A stretch of DNA of 64,000 nt from Punica granatum (lineage: Eukaryota > Streptophyta > Magnoliopsida > Myrtales > Lythraceae): assembly GCF_007655135.1 (NCBI RefSeq), contig NC_045127.1:37583538-37647537 (forward strand), in the 5' to 3' direction. The notes under the pieces are model-generated. The model was not told the DNA's origin. It saw only the letters and a program-made list of their open reading frames with translations, and ran no database searches. The position numbers and the translations under genes are program-made. This document shows, one piece after another, positions 59,501-64,000 of the stretch; position 1 is the stretch's first letter; every line of letters starts with the position of its first letter.

Positions 59501-61670
59501 TGCTCGATACTACCTCCAAGGTTACGAGCAGCGCTACGGCCCTCTCAATACAACTCTCGACTCCAAATCCCCACGTGATCTAGATGGGCATGGCACGCAC
59601 ACAGCCTCAACAGTCGGAGGAAGGAGTATCCCCAAAGTCTCTGCCCTTGGCGGCTTTGGCCGTGGCACAGTCTCAGGTGGTGCACCTCTCATCCACCTTG
59701 CCATCTACAAGGTCTGTTGGGCGATCCCGGGGCAATCCAAGGTCAATGGCAACACCTGCTTCGAAGAGGACATGCTGGCAGCATTCGATGATGCCATTGC
59801 CGATGGGGTCCACATCATCAGCGTATCGATTGGGACCCAATTCCCCATCCCCTATGCAGAGGACGGCATCGCTCTTGGGGCATTACATGCTGCCAAGAAG
59901 AACATCGTGGTGGCATGTGCTGCTGGGAACTTCGGTCCGACCCCATCAACCCTTTCGAACCCTGCCCCATGGATTATTACTGTGGGCGCCAGTAGCTTGG
60001 ATAGAAGGTTCGTCTCTCCAGTCATCCTGGGAAACGGGGAGCGAATTGAGGTAAACAATGACTTCCTCAGACATCCTTTTGCTTATGTTGAATCGAACTA
60101 AGCCTTCATGGATATCTGTTGCAGGGTGAAACAGTAACACCTCACAACATGAGAAGGTACTACCCGCTCGTACATGCGGGAGACGTAGTCACTGCTGAAG
60201 TGCCTAAAACCGCAATCGCTGGGTAAATACGAGATATTAATGATTCTACTCCGCTAATGACAAGCATTCGCGTTCTTCTTTGCTTGATTTTTACTTTTTG
60301 TCTTCAAATAGACAATGCCTCCCAGGTTCCCTTTCTCCCGAGAAGGTAAAAGGGAAGATAGTTTTGTGCTTTAGAGGAAATGGAACCAGAATGGCCAAGG
60401 GCATGGAAGCAAAGAGAGCGGGTGCAGCCGGTTTTATCCTCGGAAACTCTCCAGCCAATGGAGCTGAGATACCGGTTGATGCCCACGTTCTTCCTGCAAC
60501 TGCTATATCCTCAGCAAGTGCCCAAAAGATTCTTCAATACATCAACTCAACTAGTAACCCGACAGCAGCGCTAGTACCTGCAAAAACAAGGTTGCATGCT
60601 GTACCTGCCCCGCTTATGGCCTCCTTCACCAGTAAAGGACCAAATGTTATTGACCCCAACATTCTCAAGGTAACAATTTGGGTAATCTTTTGCTATTCTT
60701 TTCTCAGTGGATCAGTAGTTGAGGGATTTTCCTGGAATTTGAGTCTCAGCCTGATATCACAGCACCCGGGCTGAATATACTTGCTGCATGGTCACGGGCA
60801 GACTCCCCCTCAAAGCTAGAGTCAGATCACCGAGTTGTTGCATACAATTTCGAATCCGGAACTTCAATGGCATGCCCCCATGTGGCTGCTGTGAGCGCCC
60901 TCCTCCGAGCCATCCATCCTAATTGGAGCAGTGCAGCTATAAGATCTGCCCTCATAACCACAGGTATGATCCCCCTTCTACTCTAAGGTATGCGTGACAC
61001 AATCCTGGAAATGGTGTAAATCTAACTGTTCTTCGTTAGCATGTTACCACCGTATAATGCAATCACCTAATTCTTTCTTCCACATGGCCCTCATAACCAA
61101 ATAACAATGTATGTCAGTTCTAACTCTAATTGTCATGCAGCAAACCCAATGAACAACATAGGTTTGCCGATAACGGATGCAGCAGGCAATAAGGAAACTC
61201 CTTTTGCATTTGGATCCGGCCATCTCTCCCCACAGAAGTCAGCAGACCCTGGCCTCCTCTATGATGCCTCGTACACAGATTACACAATGTACCTCTGCGG
61301 AATGGGGATAAAGGACCCTGACAAGAAGTTCAAGTGCCCCAGGAAGGCAGTTACTGGTTACAAACTCAACTACCCGTCCTTGCAGGTGTCAGGCCTCAAC
61401 AATTCGGTCTCTGTGAAAAGGACTGTTACGAATGTTGGGCGAAGTTATGGTACTTACTTCTCCTATGTCAGCCCACCCCGCGGGTATTCTGTCAAGATCC
61501 GACCGAGCGTCCTGTTCTTTGACCAATTAGGACAAAAGAAGAGCTTCACCATCAAAATCAAACCAAAGGGTCGAATTCTACGCAATACAAGCGAATATTA
61601 TTTTGGGTGGTACAGTTGGAGTGATGGAATCCACATTGTGAGGAGTCCTATGGCCATATCTCCAGCGTAG
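56543..61670 (+). CDS. SBT5.6: Subtilisin-like serine protease, SBT5.6 type (S8 family), nine exons
   Basis: Exons: 56543-56614, 56726-56918, 57047-57238, 57832-57943, 59489-60050, 60125-60222, 60312-60669, 60750-60963, 61141-61670. All introns are GT-AG and the phases join into 776 codons without a stop, the usual size for plant subtilases. Residues 1-20 look like a signal peptide; an I9 propeptide follows ([19 protein letters not shown]). The triad is Asp151 (GILDSG), His224 (DGHGTHT) and Ser568 (GTSMACPH), with oxyanion Asn337 (AAGNFGP). A protease-associated domain lies near residues 410-520 and a fibronectin-III-like tail in exon 9. Such enzymes are secreted to the cell wall and cleave peptides or proteins; this one's substrate is unknown. 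The assignment rests on close N-terminal resemblance to the Arabidopsis SBT5.6 group. Intron 4 (1545 bp) contains two SINE-like insertions. Confidence 0.93.
57239..57831 (+). other. Subtilase intron 3 (593 bp)
   Basis: GTAAGA donor and TTAG acceptor, with an AT microsatellite near 57475-57491. Nothing else recognised. Confidence 0.85.
58427..58569 (-). mobile_element. SINE-like element, family 1, in subtilase intron 4
   Basis: On the minus strand: gtgtagtgcagtgtc (A-box region), caggtttgattctcatg (B-box region), acaacccgtaccattttat body and tcctattataac tail. Antisense to the gene. Confidence 0.6.
58940..59094 (-). mobile_element. SINE-like element, family 2, in subtilase intron 4
   Basis: On the minus strand: attggttctaacggttcg (A-box region), tatcgagttcaaatttt (B-box region), then atgaatggagaaagtcc and gagagttttagctctcag, paralleling 44434-44575. 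Confidence 0.5.
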
Positions 61671-62450
61671 ACAAACTATGACTCCAACTCCTAGTACGTT
61701 TTGGGTTACTTTTTGATTTCTATAGGTAAACCAAACGTGCATTTACATTGTGTCTTTGAACAAGATTTTTCTGATTTTCACTCTTTCAGTGAAAGAGATA
61801 GTAATTCATTTCACGAGCTTCAGTCACTAATTAAAATAAAATTTCATATTGAGCTTCCTTATATGTGGCCGAAGTGTTATATACAAATGCAGTCTTCATT
61901 TATCGTATGGAAAGAGCACCTCATATATCAAGAGAATACCCATTTGTACTTCCTAGATAGCCCTAATAATATCCTAAATACATGTACTTGTTCAACGTGC
62001 CTGACCAAATACTCCAAGGATTATGGGTTTTAAAAGTCATTATTCGACTGAAACTCTTGCACTAGATTTTTCGGACTATGCCACTTTGGGCAGTAATATG
62101 TGCCATTACGCTTAGTAACTCCCTCACTGAAACATCGCCATTTTTGTGTCACCCTTCATCCAAACCATACTCCTTAACCCGAACCCTCTCACCCGTAAAA
62201 TGATCAGACTTGTACTTAGATAAGTTCCTCTTCTAGATTATCTTTTGCTTTTTCTCCTCTCCAAGCTGTTCGGAAAGCACAAGCCCCTCTCCTATGCAGT
62301 GTCTTTATCAGGCCGCACGCCCAACTCCTCCATGCCAAAAAGATCTACAGGAGATATTGTTAAAAAAAAAAAGAAGAAGTCAACGCCTAATACAACAACA
62401 GAGTTGATCATAAAAAATTAATAAGCACAGTTTCCAAAGGTAAATTAAGG
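61671..62450 (+). other. Subtilase 3' flank, no further gene
   Basis: An AATAAA at 61835-61840, about 165 bp after the stop, is a possible poly(A) signal. A 110-codon open frame starting at 61701 shows no recognisable domain and probably lies in the 3' UTR or flank. Confidence 0.4.
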
Positions 62451-62725
62451 GTGTGTTTGTTTCATATTAATGAGTGCTTAAAAGTTAATTATAAGAAAAG
62501 CTAAATGTAAGAAAGAGGGAAAGATGAGAAAGAAGAATTTAAACTACTTAATCATCAAATCAAAAAATAACTTAATAAAATAAGTCATTCTTCACTTATT
62601 AATGCTCTTTATTTCTCACAAAACTTTTTTCATCTTTATTCCTTCATCCCTCCTTCCTATATATTTCTTCTTTTAACTAATTAAGTGCTTAATTTTTACG
62701 TACTTAATTTATTTAACACCACCTA
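62451..62725. mobile_element. Possible MITE
   Basis: gggtgtgtttgtttca at the left and a ttaacaccacc-type right end give loosely inverted termini around AT-rich DNA with repeated agtgcttaa strings. No clear target duplication; low confidence. Confidence 0.3.
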
Positions 62726-63059
62726 AATATAATAATGACTGAGCAGTAGAATTACTGCTTAACCAAATTTGCAAAACTTGCATAAGAAATGGATCATTTA
62801 AAACTGAGCTATACAAATTTAACGAAACAGATAGAAGTCAAAACAAGAACTAGGCGGTGCACCAAGAGAATCACTCTGAGATAAGCAATTATAAATTAAG
62901 AAGTAATCAGTTCAATCAGTTCATTTTTCATACTCTCTTTCTCCAGGAACGGACAAGCAAAGATTCGACCAGTTTTGAAATTTTTGATAAGAATGAGGCA
63001 AGGTATGTGTTCAGGATGATAAACTGTAAGAACCTCTATGACTTATTAGGCATGTCGTG

Positions 63060-63670
63060 ATGGCCATATAGAGAGATCATCCTAGAGAATAACCGCTTCA
63101 AGATGGAACGAGTATGTGCGTGTAGGATCATGTTCAAAAGTAATGCGATTCCCGCCAATAATGACGAGACCCGACAACTAAAGAAACCCAAGATCGTTCC
63201 ACGATCAGATTTGATTGACAAACCTTCGACCCATTATTTACGACATAAACAAGAACCTTGGTATAATTAACCTCAACTCGTTGTTTATTGCGAAACAATA
63301 ACCTCGGTATAGGAAGACGTCACAAACGGTGGTAGAAAGTAGTTTGATAAGTCGATAAAGACGCCACAAATGGTGGTGGAAAGCCGTTTGATAAGACGAT
63401 GATGAACGCCACGGAAATTTCCAATAAGTTCGAATTAGTTCTTCAAGAACCAAAGAGAATACTCTCACAATTTTCTGAATGTTCATTTTTATTAAAAATT
63501 CACTAAGATAAATATATATAGACATAAACTAATCCTAATCTGGCCATATCTCCTCCTATAGATAAGGAAAATAAAACTTAAAATATCGATAGAGATATGA
63601 CATAATCTATAAAGATATGAAATCTAAATATCTCGATAATATCTCCATGAGATTTAAACTTTAAACAAAT
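63060..63670 (-). repeat. Probable 3' LTR of a reverse-strand gypsy element
   Basis: Lies downstream (in reverse) of a gypsy pol end. It contains a TATA-like tctatatatattt (about 63510-63523, minus strand) and a 44-bp duplicated block (gacg(t/c)cacaaa at 63316 and 63360). Ends not determined. Confidence 0.4.
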
Positions 63671-63844
63671 ATTATGATATCTTCTCTTGATCTTCAAATA
63701 TTCTAGAAACTTCCTCAAACACTTGTTGAATTTAGCATTGTCCGGAATCTTCTATAACTTGAATCATGTTAATGGATCTTTGTTGATCACGTGGTTCATG
63801 TCCAATGGGCCTCCACGAATTTGCTTGAGCCCAGACCTCTTAAA

Positions 63845-64000
63845 TCAGGCCGTTGAGTTCATCATTAAACTTCTTTGCTCGGCTCGCATAATCGGTCCAA
63901 TTGGAACTTGAATTGAATCCCTTAAAGTCGTGCTACGATTTGCATCATTCCCCTCATCTTGAAAACGATTTGCCCTCAAATCATCACCTACATCAAAAGG
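63845..64000 (-). pseudogene. C-terminal end of a Ty3/gypsy (chromovirus-like) polyprotein, cut by window edge
   Basis: On the minus strand DDLRANRFQDEGND, then a VPIGPI motif, resembles the extreme C-terminus that follows integrase in plant chromoviruses. The frame ends at TGA (63847-63845), and a continuation in another frame toward 63790 suggests a small frameshift. The rest lies beyond the right edge. Confidence 0.5.

Noticed and set aside
59285..60054. Open frames overlapping subtilase exon 5 as separate genes
   Set aside because: They are other-frame or intron read-through shadows of exon 5; the spliced model accounts for the conserved residues.
61701..62033. 110-codon open frame after the subtilase
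   Set aside because: No domain or homologue recognised, and it lies in the likely 3' UTR or flank of the subtilase.
1..64000. tRNA, rRNA, CRISPR arrays, bacterial operons or phage
   Set aside because: No cloverleaf-consistent tRNA, rRNA segment or regular spaced array seen; the tRNA-like boxes belong to SINE-like repeats, and the window is clearly plant nuclear DNA.

Overview
This is a plant nuclear window, almost certainly from a eudicot. It carries plant-specific LTR retrotransposon lineages (Ty3/gypsy Tat/Ogre type, Ty1/copia Angela/BARE type), CACTA, hAT, Helitron, MITE and SINE-like elements, GT-AG introns and one plant subtilase gene. I could not identify the species. The only gene that reads as intact is a nine-exon, 776-residue secreted subtilisin-like protease (SBT5.6 type) at 56543-61670. 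Nearly everything else is transposable-element DNA, much of it nested.

Bases 1-41638 are stacked Tat/Ogre material. A forward LTR fragment (A, 1-4899) is followed by its primer-site-like end and leader, then a 1.8-kb AT-rich island. Next comes the 3' part of a reverse-oriented LTR (6837-8945). A degraded forward Tat element starts at 8946. Its 5' LTR is cut short and runs directly into a broken gag. A protease region, a recognisable Ogre-type intron (14532-14743), RT, two RNase H regions and integrase follow, then a repeat-rich 3' UTR. The 3' LTR starts at 19741 and is split by a young Ty1/copia element (22544-30564, 1676-bp LTRs with one difference seen, TTTAC target duplication). The LTR resumes at 30570 and continues to a primer-site-like motif at 33049. 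Beyond lie two reverse-oriented LTRs, D (33121-36589) and E (36638-41638), with only 48 bp between them. D plus the reverse fragment at 6837-8945 adds up to about one LTR, so one old reverse LTR may have been split by the forward Tat element. The implied order is reverse LTRs first, the forward Tat element next, and copia last.

Bases 41639-56542 are AT-rich, with no gene I can support, but rich in short non-autonomous elements: MITEs of one CGTTTGG-terminated family, three Helitron-like elements ending in CTAG, a 4.2-kb CACTA element with an AGA duplication and internal tandem arrays, a 585-bp hAT-type element with an exact 8-bp duplication, a foldback element with dimeric arms, and copies of two tRNA-derived SINE-like families.

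The subtilase gene follows. Its fourth intron (1545 bp) holds one copy of each SINE-like family, both antisense. The right edge (about 63100-64000) carries the 3' end and probable LTR of a reverse-strand Ty3/gypsy chromovirus-like element that continues outside the window. No tRNA, rRNA, CRISPR or bacterial-type feature was seen.
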